Shown: positions 9,268-18,105, counted from the first letter of the stretch. The stretch is DNA of 64,000 nt from Frateuria_A sp049727805 (GCF_049727805.1 NZ_JBCNYA010000021.1:7672-71671), one strand, 5' to 3'. The notes: a model not told the origin generated them from the sequence alone. Program-made: numbers and translations.

Positions 9268-10869
9268 CTACTCGGACAGCACCTGCTGGATCGCCTCCAG
9301 CCCATGCCCGCGCGTTTCGATCCCGCGCCGCGCCAGCAGCCAGGCCGCCAGCCCCATCGGCAGCGCGATCAGCAGCGCCGACAGCATGAAGTGCTCGAAC
9401 AGTCCGAACACGCCCAGCAGCGCGCCGAGGATGCCGCCCAGCTTGGAGCTGCCGGCGATCAACCCGGACCCGGTGCTGCGCAGGTGCACCGGGTAGATCT
9501 CCGCGGCATACGGGATCAGCGTCGCGATCACGCCGCTGATGCTGAGCAGCAGCGCCACCGTAGCGGCGGTGGTCAGCCCATTCGAACGCAGCCCCATCCA
9601 GCCGATCGCGAAGAACAGCAGCAGCGATGCCGCCGTCAGCGCGATGAACAGCACCAGCGTGCGGATGCTGCTCCAGCGCTGGTAGCAGGCCACAACAACC
9701 GCGATGCCCGGCAGCGCGAGTACCGCCGAGCGTGCCAGCAACGCGGCGCTGGCCTGCGCATCGACGCCGAGCGTGACCAGGTTGGCCGGCAGCCACAGCA
9801 GGAAGCCGAAGTTGGCCAATCCCCAGGCCACCGCGCAGACCATCAGGCCCCAGGTGATCGCCGCATGCCGCCCGCGCAGCAACTGGCGCATGCCGATGCG
9901 CGCGGCGCCGTGCGCGTGCGCCTCCGCCGGCAACGGCGCCGCCTCGCGCACCGGCGGCTGGTCGCCGGAAAACCTGCGCAGCACCTCGCGCGCCTGCGCT
10001 TCCAGCCCGGCCAGGGCCAGGAAGCGCGGCGACTCGGGAATGTAGCGGTTGAGCAGCACGATCAGTGCGCCGGTAGGCAGGTTGAGCAGCCACAGCGCGC
10101 GCCAGCTGTAGGCCGGTTCGAACAGCGTCGCCGCGCCCGAGGCGAGCAGGTAGCCGGCCGAGGTGCCGACGCCGCCGAGCGCCACCAGCAGCCAGCCGCG
10201 ATGCGCGGTCGGAATGGTCTCGGCCATCAGCGTGAAGGTGATCGGCAGCATGCCGCCGGCGGCCGCGCCCATCATGAAGCACATCACCAGGTTCCAGCCG
10301 AACGAGGGCATCGCGCCGCAGATCGAGGTGCCCATGAACATCAGCGCCGAGAGCAGGATGGTGGCGCGCCGGCCGAACAGGTCGCCCAGGCGCCCCCACA
10401 CGACCGAACCGACCGTGGTGCCGATCAGCGCCGAGAGCGCCAGCAGTCCACCGGTGGCCGCGCTGATGCCGTACTCGGCCGACATGCCCGGCATCACGAA
10501 GCCGATCGTCGCCGGCTTCATCACGTCCACCGCCAGCGCCATGGTCAGCACGCCCACCAGCTTCCAGTGCTCGCGGTTGAGCGGCACGTGGTCGGCCACG
10601 TGAAACGGCAGCGGGCTGGTATCGGCGTGCAGCGTGCGGCGCATCTGCGCCAGCCGCGGCATCAGGCCGTAGCCGGCCAGCAGCACGCCCAGCGGCACCA
10701 GCGCCATGCCGGTGAGCATCAGGTTGTCCATCGGCATGCCGGCCAGGCGGTAGTGCATCGGCGCGGCCATCGCCAGCATCGGCAGGTGCGCCAGCACGCC
10801 GGCGATCACGCAGGCGCAGCCGGACCAGAAGGCGACCGGGTGGTGGAAGGTGACGCTGTTGGAGGACAT
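9268..10869 (-). CDS. MFS transporter, sugar-porter/NiaP-like, with N-terminal extension
   Basis: A 533-residue inner-membrane secondary transporter. From about residue 105 it carries an MFS core with the loop 2-3 motif GRLGDLFGRRATILL and the inter-domain PESPRFLALAG, typical of sugar-porter, aromatic-acid and niacin (NiaP) carriers. The first 100 residues add two hydrophobic segments (around GCACVIAGVLAHLPMLAMAA and MLTGMALVPLGVLLAGYGLM), so the protein may have 14 rather than 12 spans. The substrate is not predictable. Transcribed convergently with aceE, with 178 bp and one palindromic repeat between them. The ATG at 10869 is preceded by CTCTGCCC on the minus strand, so the ribosome site is weak and a start further in is possible. 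Confidence 0.85.
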   Translation of the reverse strand: MSSNSVTFHHPVAFWSGCACVIAGVLAHLPMLAMAAPMHYRLAGMPMDNLMLTGMALVPLGVLLAGYGLMPRLAQMRRTLHADTSPLPFHVADHVPLNREHWKLVGVLTMALAVDVMKPATIGFVMPGMSAEYGISAATGGLLALSALIGTTVGSVVWGRLGDLFGRRATILLSALMFMGTSICGAMPSFGWNLVMCFMMGAAAGGMLPITFTLMAETIPTAHRGWLLVALGGVGTSAGYLLASGAATLFEPAYSWRALWLLNLPTGALIVLLNRYIPESPRFLALAGLEAQAREVLRRFSGDQPPVREAAPLPAEAHAHGAARIGMRQLLRGRHAAITWGLMVCAVAWGLANFGFLLWLPANLVTLGVDAQASAALLARSAVLALPGIAVVVACYQRWSSIRTLVLFIALTAASLLLFFAIGWMGLRSNGLTTAATVALLLSISGVIATLIPYAAEIYPVHLRSTGSGLIAGSSKLGGILGALLGVFGLFEHFMLSALLIALPMGLAAWLLARRGIETRGHGLEAIQQVLSE

Positions 10870-11199
10870 GGGCAGAGAGGTGGCGACGAACGCCCAAGCT
10901 TACCCCGCACCCGACGCCATGCTGCGAGATGACCTCTCATTCTCCCCTCCAGGAGGCTCGGGCGAGGGGCGCTCGGGCGACGGACTACCGTGTGCGTGCC
11001 GCCTTTTTGCGGCGTGGAGGCAGGGACCATCTCTCGGCGAGCCCCGGCCCCTCACCCAAACCCTCTCTCCGCAAGGGAGTAGGCTTCAAGGCGCAGGCAC
11101 GAGGCTTCGGGGCGCACGCGCAAAGTGAACGGGCCTTTCGCGCGCCGCGTACGGCGGTCTTTCGATACTGCGGGCACACGCAGCCAGACGCAGGTTCAT
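10870..11199. other. 330-bp divergent intergenic region with degenerate palindromic repeats
   Basis: Lies between the MFS gene (minus) and the small proline-rich gene (plus). It holds a degenerate repeat around 10935-10965 (ACCTCTCATTCTCCCCTCC then GGGCGAGGGG) and a clearer minus-strand copy at 11041-11082. No gene is convincing here; the MFS promoter and the promoter of the small gene must both lie in it but I see no strong -35/-10 pair. Confidence 0.45.
11041..11082 (-). repeat. Short palindromic repeat, minus-strand copy
   Basis: Read on the minus strand this is a CTCCC...GGAGAGAGGG hairpin region followed by TTTGGGTGAGGGGCCGGGGC, the same order and tail as the copy after aceE at 9105-9153. 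The hairpin arms have diverged. Its tail extends to about 11033. Confidence 0.65.
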
Positions 11200-11424
11200 A
11201 TGTTTTCGTCGATCAAGGGCGCCGGCGCGCCCATTACCGATGCGCTCCGCGAACGCGCGGACTGGTTCCTCAACGGTCCGCCCGGCGAGCCGGAACATCC
11301 GCAGCAGGATCCGCCACCTCCGCCGCCTCGCGATCCCATCGATCCGGGCCGTCCGCAGCAGCCGGAGGTGCCGCCGATCGATCCGCACACGCCGACGGTG
11401 CCGGAGCCGCACATGTGGGCATGA
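11200..11424 (+). CDS. Small proline-rich protein, function unknown
   Basis: Starts at ATG 11200 (MFSSIKGAGAPITDALRERA) and encodes 74 residues. The first 26 residues look like an amphipathic helix; the rest is almost entirely Pro, Asp, Glu, Gln and His, including DPPPPPPRDPIDPGRPQQP and PPIDPHTPTVPEP. No signal peptide or membrane span. Low-complexity proline-rich composition with steady Asp/Glu/Gln interspersion argues for a translated frame rather than chance, but no ribosome site is strong (CAGGTTCAT before the ATG). It is isolated between repeats. I do not recognise the family; an unstructured linker or scaffold protein is possible. Confidence 0.5.
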   Translation: MFSSIKGAGAPITDALRERADWFLNGPPGEPEHPQQDPPPPPPRDPIDPGRPQQPEVPPIDPHTPTVPEPHMWA

Positions 11425-11450
11425 ACCGGGAGGGTCTTTCGCAGGAACGG

Positions 11451-11486
11451 CCCTCACCCTGACCCTCGCCCGAAAGGGCGAGGGTA
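11451..11486 (-). repeat. Short palindromic repeat with perfect 10-bp stem
   Basis: ACCCTCGCCC (11462-11471) and GGGCGAGGGT (11476-11485) flank a GAAA tetraloop, preceded by CCCTCACCCTG. Read on the minus strand it has the same stem plus GTGAGGG tail order as the other copies. Located 26 bp after the proline-rich gene and 24 bp beyond the end of the convergent DUF883-like gene, so it could end both transcripts. Confidence 0.7.
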
Positions 11487-11510
11487 GCCAGAGTGCGTCC
11501 CGGCTTGCGC

Positions 11511-11843
11511 CTAGTCCTCGTCGCTGCGCAGCAGCCTGCGCAGCAGCAGGAACGCGCCGACCGTGCCGGCCACCACCGCGACCGTGGCCACCGGATGCCG
11601 GCTGGCATGGCGGCGCATGCGGCGGTACTGGTAGCTGGCCTCGTCGGCCAGGTCCTCGGCCATGTGCGAGAGCTGCTTGCCGTAGCCGGTGCCGCGGCGG
11701 CCCAGGCGCGTGGTCATGCGGCGGCCACGCTCGATCAGGTTGTTGGCCGTGTCGGCCGTGCCGTTGGCGTACTGGCGCACGCGGTCGCGCACGCGCTCGC
11801 TGGCGCCGTCGAAGCGCTGTTCGATATCGCGGGTTCGGTTCAT
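11511..11843 (-). CDS. DUF883/ElaB-YqjD-like small membrane-anchored protein
   Basis: A 110-residue protein with a long charged helical N-terminus (MNRTRDIEQRFDGASERVRDRVRQYA) and one C-terminal membrane span (HPVATVAVVAGTVGAFLLLRRLL) ending in RSDED. This is the layout of the ElaB/YqjD/DUF883 family, some members of which are C-tail inner-membrane proteins that associate with ribosomes in stationary phase. The internal ATG at 11843 is chosen because AGGAGG lies 5 bases upstream on the minus strand; longer in-frame extensions lack such a site. Role assignment beyond the family layout is inference. Confidence 0.72.
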   Translation of the reverse strand: MNRTRDIEQRFDGASERVRDRVRQYANGTADTANNLIERGRRMTTRLGRRGTGYGKQLSHMAEDLADEASYQYRRMRRHASRHPVATVAVVAGTVGAFLLLRRLLRSDED

Positions 11844-12033
11844 GGTGCCTCCTGTGCGTCGAGGCCCCAGCCTGACGGCCGCGGCGTGAGAGAGGCGTCG
11901 AAAATGCGGTGCGGGATTCAGGCTTGCCTCACCGGGCGGAGCCGTCCGCCGGCGTGCTGCTGCCGCCTCCGGCTGGCTGGCTTCGCGAGGATGCGCCAGC
12001 CACGCCCGCGGCCATGCGAGCGCGGCCGCAGAC

Positions 12034-13650
12034 TCAGTAGCGCCAGCTGCTGCGGTCCGCACCGGCCGGCGCATGGCTGTCGATGTAGCGGGTCACCGTA
12101 TCGATCAGCTCCTTGCCGCGCGGTCCCCAGCAGTGCGGCGCCATCGGCTGGTAGGTGATCGTCCCGCGGAAGGCCGGGTTGTGCGCGTCCTTCAGGAACG
12201 CGTCCATCGCGCGCACGCCCATGTTGAGGTTGTAGGTGTCGGCGTCGCCGACGTAGATGTGGATCTTGTCGGTCAGCTTCGGCCCCAGCGTAGCCCACTG
12301 CGACTGCAGCAGGTGACGCAGGTCGAAGTGCGCCTTCCAGTACTGCGCGACTTCGTGGTCGATCACGCCAGTGCGCTTGTCCCAAAGCCGCTGCGGGTAG
12401 CCGTCGGCGCCGACCGGGCCAAAGGCCGCCTCCCAGATGTCCCACTGGCCGCCGGAACGGCTGTGGTCGCCCACGGCCAGCTCGTACCAGTTCTCGTCCT
12501 TCATCATCGCCTCGACGTTGCCGTCGGGCTGGCGCGTGTCCACGCGCTCGACCTTCACCCAGCCCTTGTCCAGCCAGTAGGCGTTGGCGTCGTCGTAGAT
12601 GTTCACCACCTGGTGGTGGCGGAAATCCAGCGCGTCGGGGCAGGAGGCGAAGGTGGCTCCGTAGAAGTCGGGGTGGAAGATCATCTGCGCCATCGCGATC
12701 CAGCCGCCGGTCGAGCCGCCTTCGAGGATGCGCGCCCACGGCTGGTCGATGATGCGGAAGCGCTTTTCCACCTGCGGCAGCAGCTCCTGGTGGATGGCGT
12801 CGTCGTAGGGGCCCTCGTTGGCCGAGTTCACCGCGTAGGAATCGTCGTAGTAGGGCGAGGGGTGCTGCAGGCTGACCATGATGTAGCGCGGCGTGCCGTC
12901 GGCCAGCCAGTAGTCGCGGAAGTCCGATTTCGGGCGATCGAAGCCGCCCGGCGCGCGGGTGGAGAAATGACCCTGCTCGTAGATCACCGGGTAGCGCACG
13001 CCCGGGTGCTTGTCGTAGTCCTTCGGCAGCAGCACGGTGGCGCCCAGATAGATCGGATGGCCCCACCAGGCGCTCAGCAGCTTGCTCTTGATGCGGAAGC
13101 GCTTGACGTAGGGCGTGTCCTTCGGGAACGCGATCGGCGGGATGACCTGGTCGGCGACCAGCGCCACCGGCTTCGGCGATGCCGGGTCGTAGTGCACCTT
13201 CACCGGCTTGCCGTAGAGGTTGCCCGGCGAACGCTTGAAGTCCTGGCCTTCCCACTGGTCCATGTGCAGCCACACGGTATGCCCGTCGGCGCGCTTGAAC
13301 TCGGTATAGACATTGACGAAGGGCTGCATCCAGTAGTCGCCCGCCGGCAGCTGGCGAAGACTGGTGAGGGGAGCACCGAAATCGTCCGCGTCGATGGTCG
13401 CGGCCTGGCCGGGCGCCAGCGCGCTGACGTCGTGGCCGAACAGCGGCACGCCGGTGATGTCGGTCTGCTCGATCGGCGGCTTGTCGTTGCTGCGGCTGAT
13501 CGCGACGTAGACGCGCCCGGTGATCGGCTGCGCATGCGCCCTGGCGCTGAAGCTGACCTGGATGGAAGGCCCCTGCGTCGCGCGCGCGGCGGGCAGGGCG
13601 GCGAGGGCGAGCAGGCTGGCGCCGGCAAGGCGCAGGAAGGTCAGGGTCAT
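12034..13650 (-). CDS. Secreted alpha/beta-hydrolase esterase
   Basis: A 538-residue protein with a clear signal peptide (MTLTFLRLAGASLLALAALPAARA). The second half has an alpha/beta-hydrolase fold resembling secreted esterases of the D/PHB-depolymerase type: YPVIYEQGHFSTR, then EGGSTGGWIAMAQM with the nucleophile Ser in G-G-S-T-G-G, followed by FASCPDALDF, and near the end HIYVGDADTYNLN and PMAPHCWG that could supply the acid and His. The N-terminal 200 residues look like a separate beta-rich module. Starts at ATG 13650, 11 bp after the stop of the upstream CtlX-like gene, so the two are probably cotranscribed. The substrate is unknown; periplasmic or extracellular action is expected. Confidence 0.75.
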   Translation of the reverse strand: MTLTFLRLAGASLLALAALPAARATQGPSIQVSFSARAHAQPITGRVYVAISRSNDKPPIEQTDITGVPLFGHDVSALAPGQAATIDADDFGAPLTSLRQLPAGDYWMQPFVNVYTEFKRADGHTVWLHMDQWEGQDFKRSPGNLYGKPVKVHYDPASPKPVALVADQVIPPIAFPKDTPYVKRFRIKSKLLSAWWGHPIYLGATVLLPKDYDKHPGVRYPVIYEQGHFSTRAPGGFDRPKSDFRDYWLADGTPRYIMVSLQHPSPYYDDSYAVNSANEGPYDDAIHQELLPQVEKRFRIIDQPWARILEGGSTGGWIAMAQMIFHPDFYGATFASCPDALDFRHHQVVNIYDDANAYWLDKGWVKVERVDTRQPDGNVEAMMKDENWYELAVGDHSRSGGQWDIWEAAFGPVGADGYPQRLWDKRTGVIDHEVAQYWKAHFDLRHLLQSQWATLGPKLTDKIHIYVGDADTYNLNMGVRAMDAFLKDAHNPAFRGTITYQPMAPHCWGPRGKELIDTVTRYIDSHAPAGADRSSWRY

Positions 13651-13661
13651 CGGTGTCGTCC

Positions 13662-14579
13662 TTAGAAGATTTCCGCCACGCAGCAGCGCAGGCTGCCACC
13701 CGCTTTCTCGATCTCGTCCAGCTCGACCGCGCCGAGGCGGAAACCCCAGCCGGCCAGCGCCTGGCGTTGGGCGTCGGTCAACGCATTCGCGGCCGCGGCG
13801 CTCATCCACACCCGGTCGTCGGCCAGCGCGATCGCGTTGCCGGCGAAGGCCTGTTTCTGCGCCGGCGTGAGCCACAGCGCGCGCTCGCCGTAGGCCCGGG
13901 CGATCGCCCGCGGCACGGCGGCCTCGGCGAACCCGTCGGGCGCGAGGATCGCCGCGCGGCCGGCCAGCAGCGCCAGCACCACGTTGGTGTGGTATTCGCC
14001 CGTGGCCAGCGGGAAGCAGAAGGTCAGGCGCAGGCCGAACGCTTCGTGCATGGCGCGCGCGCCGGCCTCGTCGCAACGTTCGGACAGGCCGCAGTAGCCG
14101 ATGCCGCGGGCGCGGTCGATCACCAGCGCGCCGGTCAGTTCGGCCACGCAGTCGTTGCGCGAGGACAGGTCGATCTCCTCGTAGCCCAGCACCCGGGCGA
14201 AGAACTCGCGCACGTCGCGGCGCTCCGCCTCGCGCCGGCGCACCGCGTGGCGCATGCGCCCCACCACCAGCCGGCCCGGCGCGGTGGCGAACACGTTGTT
14301 GGGGAACACCGCGTCGGGCGTGGTGGCGTCGCCCGGAAAGGTGACCACCGGGCAGTCGGCGCGCAGCGCCTGCGCCAGCGCCGCGTGCTGGGCCAGTGCG
14401 CGCAGCGGGTCGACGCGTTCGTCCATGTCCATGTAGCGGTTGTCGCTGGCCGATTCGGCGGCCAGCGCGAACTCCGCCGGCGCGAGCAGGAAAGCCGCAC
14501 GCGCCGTGGCGCGGGCGTCCGGCAGCGGCGGCAGGGCCGCGAAGGCGTCGAGGAAAGCGTCGGGCGAGCGGATGATCAC
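13662..14579 (-). CDS. Arginine deiminase-fold guanidine hydrolase, CtlX-like
   Basis: A 305-residue cytoplasmic enzyme of the amidinotransferase/arginine deiminase fold. Recognisable pieces are PDAVFPNNVFA near residue 95, the ELTGALVIDRARGIGYCGLSER stretch, GEYHTNVVLALL with the catalytic His, and the C-terminal GGSLRCCVAEIF holding the nucleophilic Cys. This order is that of CtlX, a citrulline-utilising hydrolase, and of dimethylarginine hydrolases, so it likely attacks a guanidino or ureido compound. The start is GTG at 14579, with CGGGAG about 6 bases upstream. The MFS gene at 14609 ends 29 bp before it on the same strand and the esterase follows after 11 bp, suggesting a three-gene unit. 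Confidence 0.78.
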   Translation of the reverse strand: MIIRSPDAFLDAFAALPPLPDARATARAAFLLAPAEFALAAESASDNRYMDMDERVDPLRALAQHAALAQALRADCPVVTFPGDATTPDAVFPNNVFATAPGRLVVGRMRHAVRRREAERRDVREFFARVLGYEEIDLSSRNDCVAELTGALVIDRARGIGYCGLSERCDEAGARAMHEAFGLRLTFCFPLATGEYHTNVVLALLAGRAAILAPDGFAEAAVPRAIARAYGERALWLTPAQKQAFAGNAIALADDRVWMSAAAANALTDAQRQALAGWGFRLGAVELDEIEKAGGSLRCCVAEIF

Positions 14580-14608
14580 GACAGGCTCCCGGGGGGGGAC
14601 GCTCCATG

Positions 14609-15865
14609 TTAAAGCGTCTTGGCGGCCGTCTCCTCGGCTGCGCCGATCGCCTCCGGCTCGACGTGCAGCCGCTGGCGCCGGCGCAGGCCCGGGAACATGC
14701 CCATCCACAGCCCCACCACCAGCAGCGTGCCGACGCCGCCCACCACCGCGGCGCCCACCGCGCCCAGCCAGGCCGCGACCAGGCCCGACTCGAACTCGCC
14801 CAACTGGTTGGAGGTGTTGATGAAGATCGAGTTGACCGCATTGACCCGCCCGCGCATGGCATCGGGCGTGTCCAGCTGCACCATCGAGCCGCGGATCACC
14901 ATGCTCACCATGTCGAACGCGCCGCCGGCAAACAGAGCGACGAGCGACAGCCACATCCACGAGGACAGCGCGAACACCAGCGTGGCCACGCCGAAGCCGG
15001 CCACCGAGCCGAACATGATCATGCCCACGCGGCGGGTAAGGTCGTGCCGCGCCAGGACGAACGACATCAAGAGCGCGCCCACCGCCGGCGCCGCGCGCAG
15101 CAGGCCCAGGCCCCACGGGCCGGTGTGCAGGATGTCCTTGGCAAAGATCGGCAGCAGCGCGGTCGCCCCGCCGAACAGCACGGCGAACAGGTCCAGCGAG
15201 ATCACGCCGAGTACGTCCTTGCGCTCGCGGATGAAGTGCACGCCGGCGAACAGCGACTTGAGCGTGGCCGGTTCGCGCTTCGGCGGGCTCTGCTCGTAGC
15301 GCAGCAGCGCCATCAGCGTGGCGGCGACCAGGTACAGTCCCGCGGCCGTGGCGTACACCGCGCCGGGGCCGGCCACGTAGAGCAGGCCGCCCACCGCCGG
15401 CCCCAGCACCATCGCCATCTGGAAGGCCGAGCCGCTCACCGCCACCGCGCGCGGCAGGATCGCCGGCGGCACCAGCGCCGGCAGCAACGAGGACATCGAA
15501 GGCGACTCGAACGCCTTGGCCGTGCTGATCACGAACACCAGCGCCAGGATGCCCAGCTCGTCGATGCGGTGCAGGAAGCTCAGCAGCGCCAGCAGGACGA
15601 TCGCGCACCACTCGACCACCTGGCCGGTCAGCACCACGCGGCGACGCTCGAACTGGTCGGCCACGTGCCCGGCCGGCAGCGCCAGCAGCACCGAGGGAAA
15701 GAACTGCACCAGGCCGATCAGGCCCAGGTCCAGCGCACGGCTGGTGATCGCGTAGATCTGCCAGGCCACCGCCACCGAGAGCATCTGGAAACCGAAGCCC
15801 GAGGCGATGCGGGCGAACCAGAACTGCACGAACGCGCGGTGCTTGAGCAGCGAATCGGTGGGCAT
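14609..15865 (-). CDS. MFS transporter, EntS-type (MFS_3)
   Basis: A 418-residue 12-span transporter with the short N-terminus LLKHRAFVQFWFARIASGFGFQML typical of EntS-like exporters, and LPAGHVADQFERRRVVLTGQ as the loop 2-3 motif. Relatives export enterobactin or other small molecules, or act as multidrug pumps. The C-terminal tail (EPEAIGAAEETAAKTL) is soluble. It is the first gene of a putative unit with the CtlX-like enzyme and the esterase, all on the minus strand. The ribosome site before ATG 15865 is weak (CGGGAATCCCC). Substrate not predictable. Confidence 0.85.
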   Translation of the reverse strand: MPTDSLLKHRAFVQFWFARIASGFGFQMLSVAVAWQIYAITSRALDLGLIGLVQFFPSVLLALPAGHVADQFERRRVVLTGQVVEWCAIVLLALLSFLHRIDELGILALVFVISTAKAFESPSMSSLLPALVPPAILPRAVAVSGSAFQMAMVLGPAVGGLLYVAGPGAVYATAAGLYLVAATLMALLRYEQSPPKREPATLKSLFAGVHFIRERKDVLGVISLDLFAVLFGGATALLPIFAKDILHTGPWGLGLLRAAPAVGALLMSFVLARHDLTRRVGMIMFGSVAGFGVATLVFALSSWMWLSLVALFAGGAFDMVSMVIRGSMVQLDTPDAMRGRVNAVNSIFINTSNQLGEFESGLVAAWLGAVGAAVVGGVGTLLVVGLWMGMFPGLRRRQRLHVEPEAIGAAEETAAKTL

Positions 15866-15998
15866 GGGGATTCCCGGGGGTGAAGGCGGAATTATCGCCG
15901 CAGGCGGGATCGGCGCACGAGCCGCCCGTCGCGGGTTTCACGGCTGCTTGCCCATTGCCGCCCTAGGTTCGTCCCATCGCCGCAGCAGGAGACGCGCC

Positions 15999-16301
15999 AT
16001 GGGCCGCCAGGCCGAACACGTCTACACCGACCAGCCCACCATCGCCCGCTTCAACGGCCTGGTCGAGCACCTGCAGAACGGCGCGCGGGTGCGCCTGCAC
16101 CTGGCCGACGGCAGCACCTGCGACGGCGTGGTGGCCGCCCGCCCGACCGTGCAGGAATACTTCGACGGCGACGGCAACGAGGGCAGCAACGGCGTGGTGC
16201 ATCTGGAACGGCCAGGCATCTCCGAATGGAAGCGCTACGTGTGGTTCGACCAGATCGAGCGGATCGAGCACGTCGACGCGGACGCGCCGTCGTGGTCTTG
16301 A
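15999..16301 (+). CDS. DUF3247 family protein
   Basis: A 100-residue soluble protein starting at ATG 15999 behind an AGGAGA ribosome site. The sequence (GRQAEHVYTDQPTIARFNGLVEHL, ADGSTCDGVVAARPTVQEYFD, EWKRYVWFDQIERIEHV) matches my recollection of DUF3247, a small family almost confined to Xanthomonadales. The fold is likely a small beta barrel; function unknown. It converges with the FAD oxidase gene, the two stops being one base apart (16301 and 16303), so no room exists for a separate terminator. Confidence 0.8.
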   Translation: MGRQAEHVYTDQPTIARFNGLVEHLQNGARVRLHLADGSTCDGVVAARPTVQEYFDGDGNEGSNGVVHLERPGISEWKRYVWFDQIERIEHVDADAPSWS

Positions 16302-16302
16302 G

Positions 16303-18105
16303 CTATCCGGCGCGCGTGAAGCCGCCCTCGTCCCAGCCCTCGCTGCCCACCCCGTGGTGCACGAAGAACAGGCCTTCCGGGTCGTAGCGGCGCTTGGCGC
16401 GCAGGAGGCGCGCATAGTTCGTCCCCCAGAAACCCTGTTGCCAGTCGCGCAGGAAATAGTCGCTCTCGGACACGTAGGAACCGGCGTCGGGCGCTACCGC
16501 GCGCAGCGCGTCCATCGCCTGGTCGATCGCGGCAGCGTTGCGCCGCGCCTGCGCCAGGTCGGGCGCGGGCATGCCCGGAAAGGCCGGGCCGCTGCCGTCG
16601 GCGCAGATCGCCAGTGCGAAGGCGTCGGCCACCTGCGGATTCATGGCGGTGTCGCGCGTGCGTGCGATCGCGCCGGGTTCGCCGCCGGCCATGCCCTTGT
16701 TGAAATGCAGTTCGAAGGCATGCCGGCGCGAAGCGGCGAACAGCGCGTCGGCCAAGGCCGGTTGCCGCCCGGGCGCCAGCAACGCGGCCGGCAGCCAGGC
16801 CGACTGGTAGCCGTGGATGAACCAGCCGACCTGGCCGCGGTCGCCCTTCCACACCATGTGGTAGGAGGGTGTGCCGGGGCGGTCGTCGTTGACCATCAGT
16901 TGCGGCGCGTGCTGGCGGAAGAAGTCCGCGTCCCAGAAATGCCGCGCCGGCAACGCCAGCGTGCGCGGCGGCTCGGCGAAGCTGTAGTCGCCACGGGCGC
17001 GCACCCAGTCGAAGAACGGCTTCCATGCCTGCTCGGCCTGCGCCTGGGTCAGGCCCTGGAAGACCATCATGATCGAGAGCGTGTTGTCCGGGGCGAACGA
17101 CATCTGCTCGCCCCAGTGCGGATTGAACAGCGCGTCCCGGTAGAACGCCACCGCGCGCGCCACCAGTGCCCGGAACGCCTGGTCGGACGAGGCCTTGATG
17201 GTGCCGAACATGGCGCCGAAGAACGGCGGCAGCTCGAACGTGCGCAGGGTCAGCCGGGTGACCACCCCCAGGCTGCCGCCGCCACCGCCCTTGAGGCCCC
17301 AGAACAGTTCCGGATGGGCATGCTCGTTGACCACGAGCACCGCGCCGTCGGCGGTGACCACCTCCGCTTCGAGCAGGTTGGACGCGGCCGTGCCGAAGCC
17401 CTTGGAGAAGCTGCCGAAGCCGCCGCTCTGCACCAGCCCCGCCACGCCCACCGTGGTGCAGCCGCCGCCCTGCACGTAGCGGCCGCCGAGCGTGGTCACC
17501 GCGTGGTAGACGTCGATCCACATCGCGCCGGCCTGCACGCTGACCGCTGGCAGCGGCGCCACCTTGCCCTCGCCGCCCTGCGGCACGAAGGCGTCGTGCA
17601 GGATCACCCGGTTCATCCGGCGCGGCCATACCAGCAGCGAGTCGGCCGCGTTGGAGGTGCCCTGGTAGCTGTGCCCGCCGCCCTTGACCACCAGCCGCAG
17701 CCGGTGCCGGCGCGCGAAATCCACCGCGGCGGCCACGTCGGCCGCCGACTCGGCGGCAACTGCGTACGCGCTGGGGCGGGAGGCCCAGGCGCCGGACCAG
17801 CCGCTGGTCTGGGTCAGTGCCGGGTCGTCGCCCAGCGCGAAGGGGTTGCGCAACTGCCGGGACGCCTGCGCATAGGCCGCCGTGCCCGGTCCGCCGGTAA
17901 AGGGCGATACCGGGGTGAGCAGCCGCCCGCCGACTGCACGCTTGAGCGCCTCCCACTCGGCCGGCGCCGGCCAGCCGGCCTGGCCGGGGCGCACCCGTGC
18001 GCGCAGCGCGCCGGCCACCGTGGCGGGCAGGGCCTGTGCGCCGCGCGCCAGCAGGGGCAGCAGCGGCAGGGTGAGGGCGGCTTTCAGCAGGTCGCGGCGT
18101 TTCAT
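16303..18105 (-). CDS. Exported FAD-linked oxidase (BBE-like family)
   Basis: A 600-residue flavoprotein. The N-terminus KRRDLLKAALTLPLLPLLARGAQA resembles a Tat signal. The FAD-binding type 4 domain follows: RLRLVVKGGGHSYQGTSNAADSLLVWPRRMN, the G-G-G-H-S-Y-Q-G stretch containing the position that is a flavin-linked His in some relatives, then VQGGGCTTVGVAGLVQSGGFGSFSKGFG, and a C-terminal berberine-bridge-type segment NYARLLRAKRRYDPEGLFFVHHGVG. Such enzymes oxidise sugars, alcohols or aromatic substrates and pass electrons to O2 or a carrier; the substrate is unknown. ATG 18105 is preferred over a start 27 bp upstream because GGAGGAG lies 7 bases before it and the signal peptide begins there. 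Confidence 0.85.
   Translation of the reverse strand: MKRRDLLKAALTLPLLPLLARGAQALPATVAGALRARVRPGQAGWPAPAEWEALKRAVGGRLLTPVSPFTGGPGTAAYAQASRQLRNPFALGDDPALTQTSGWSGAWASRPSAYAVAAESAADVAAAVDFARRHRLRLVVKGGGHSYQGTSNAADSLLVWPRRMNRVILHDAFVPQGGEGKVAPLPAVSVQAGAMWIDVYHAVTTLGGRYVQGGGCTTVGVAGLVQSGGFGSFSKGFGTAASNLLEAEVVTADGAVLVVNEHAHPELFWGLKGGGGGSLGVVTRLTLRTFELPPFFGAMFGTIKASSDQAFRALVARAVAFYRDALFNPHWGEQMSFAPDNTLSIMMVFQGLTQAQAEQAWKPFFDWVRARGDYSFAEPPRTLALPARHFWDADFFRQHAPQLMVNDDRPGTPSYHMVWKGDRGQVGWFIHGYQSAWLPAALLAPGRQPALADALFAASRRHAFELHFNKGMAGGEPGAIARTRDTAMNPQVADAFALAICADGSGPAFPGMPAPDLAQARRNAAAIDQAMDALRAVAPDAGSYVSESDYFLRDWQQGFWGTNYARLLRAKRRYDPEGLFFVHHGVGSEGWDEGGFTRAG

Noticed and set aside
9105..11486. Repeats considered as a CRISPR array
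   Set aside because: Copies are irregularly spaced, in both orientations, lie at gene ends and inside genes, and have no regular spacers or cas genes.
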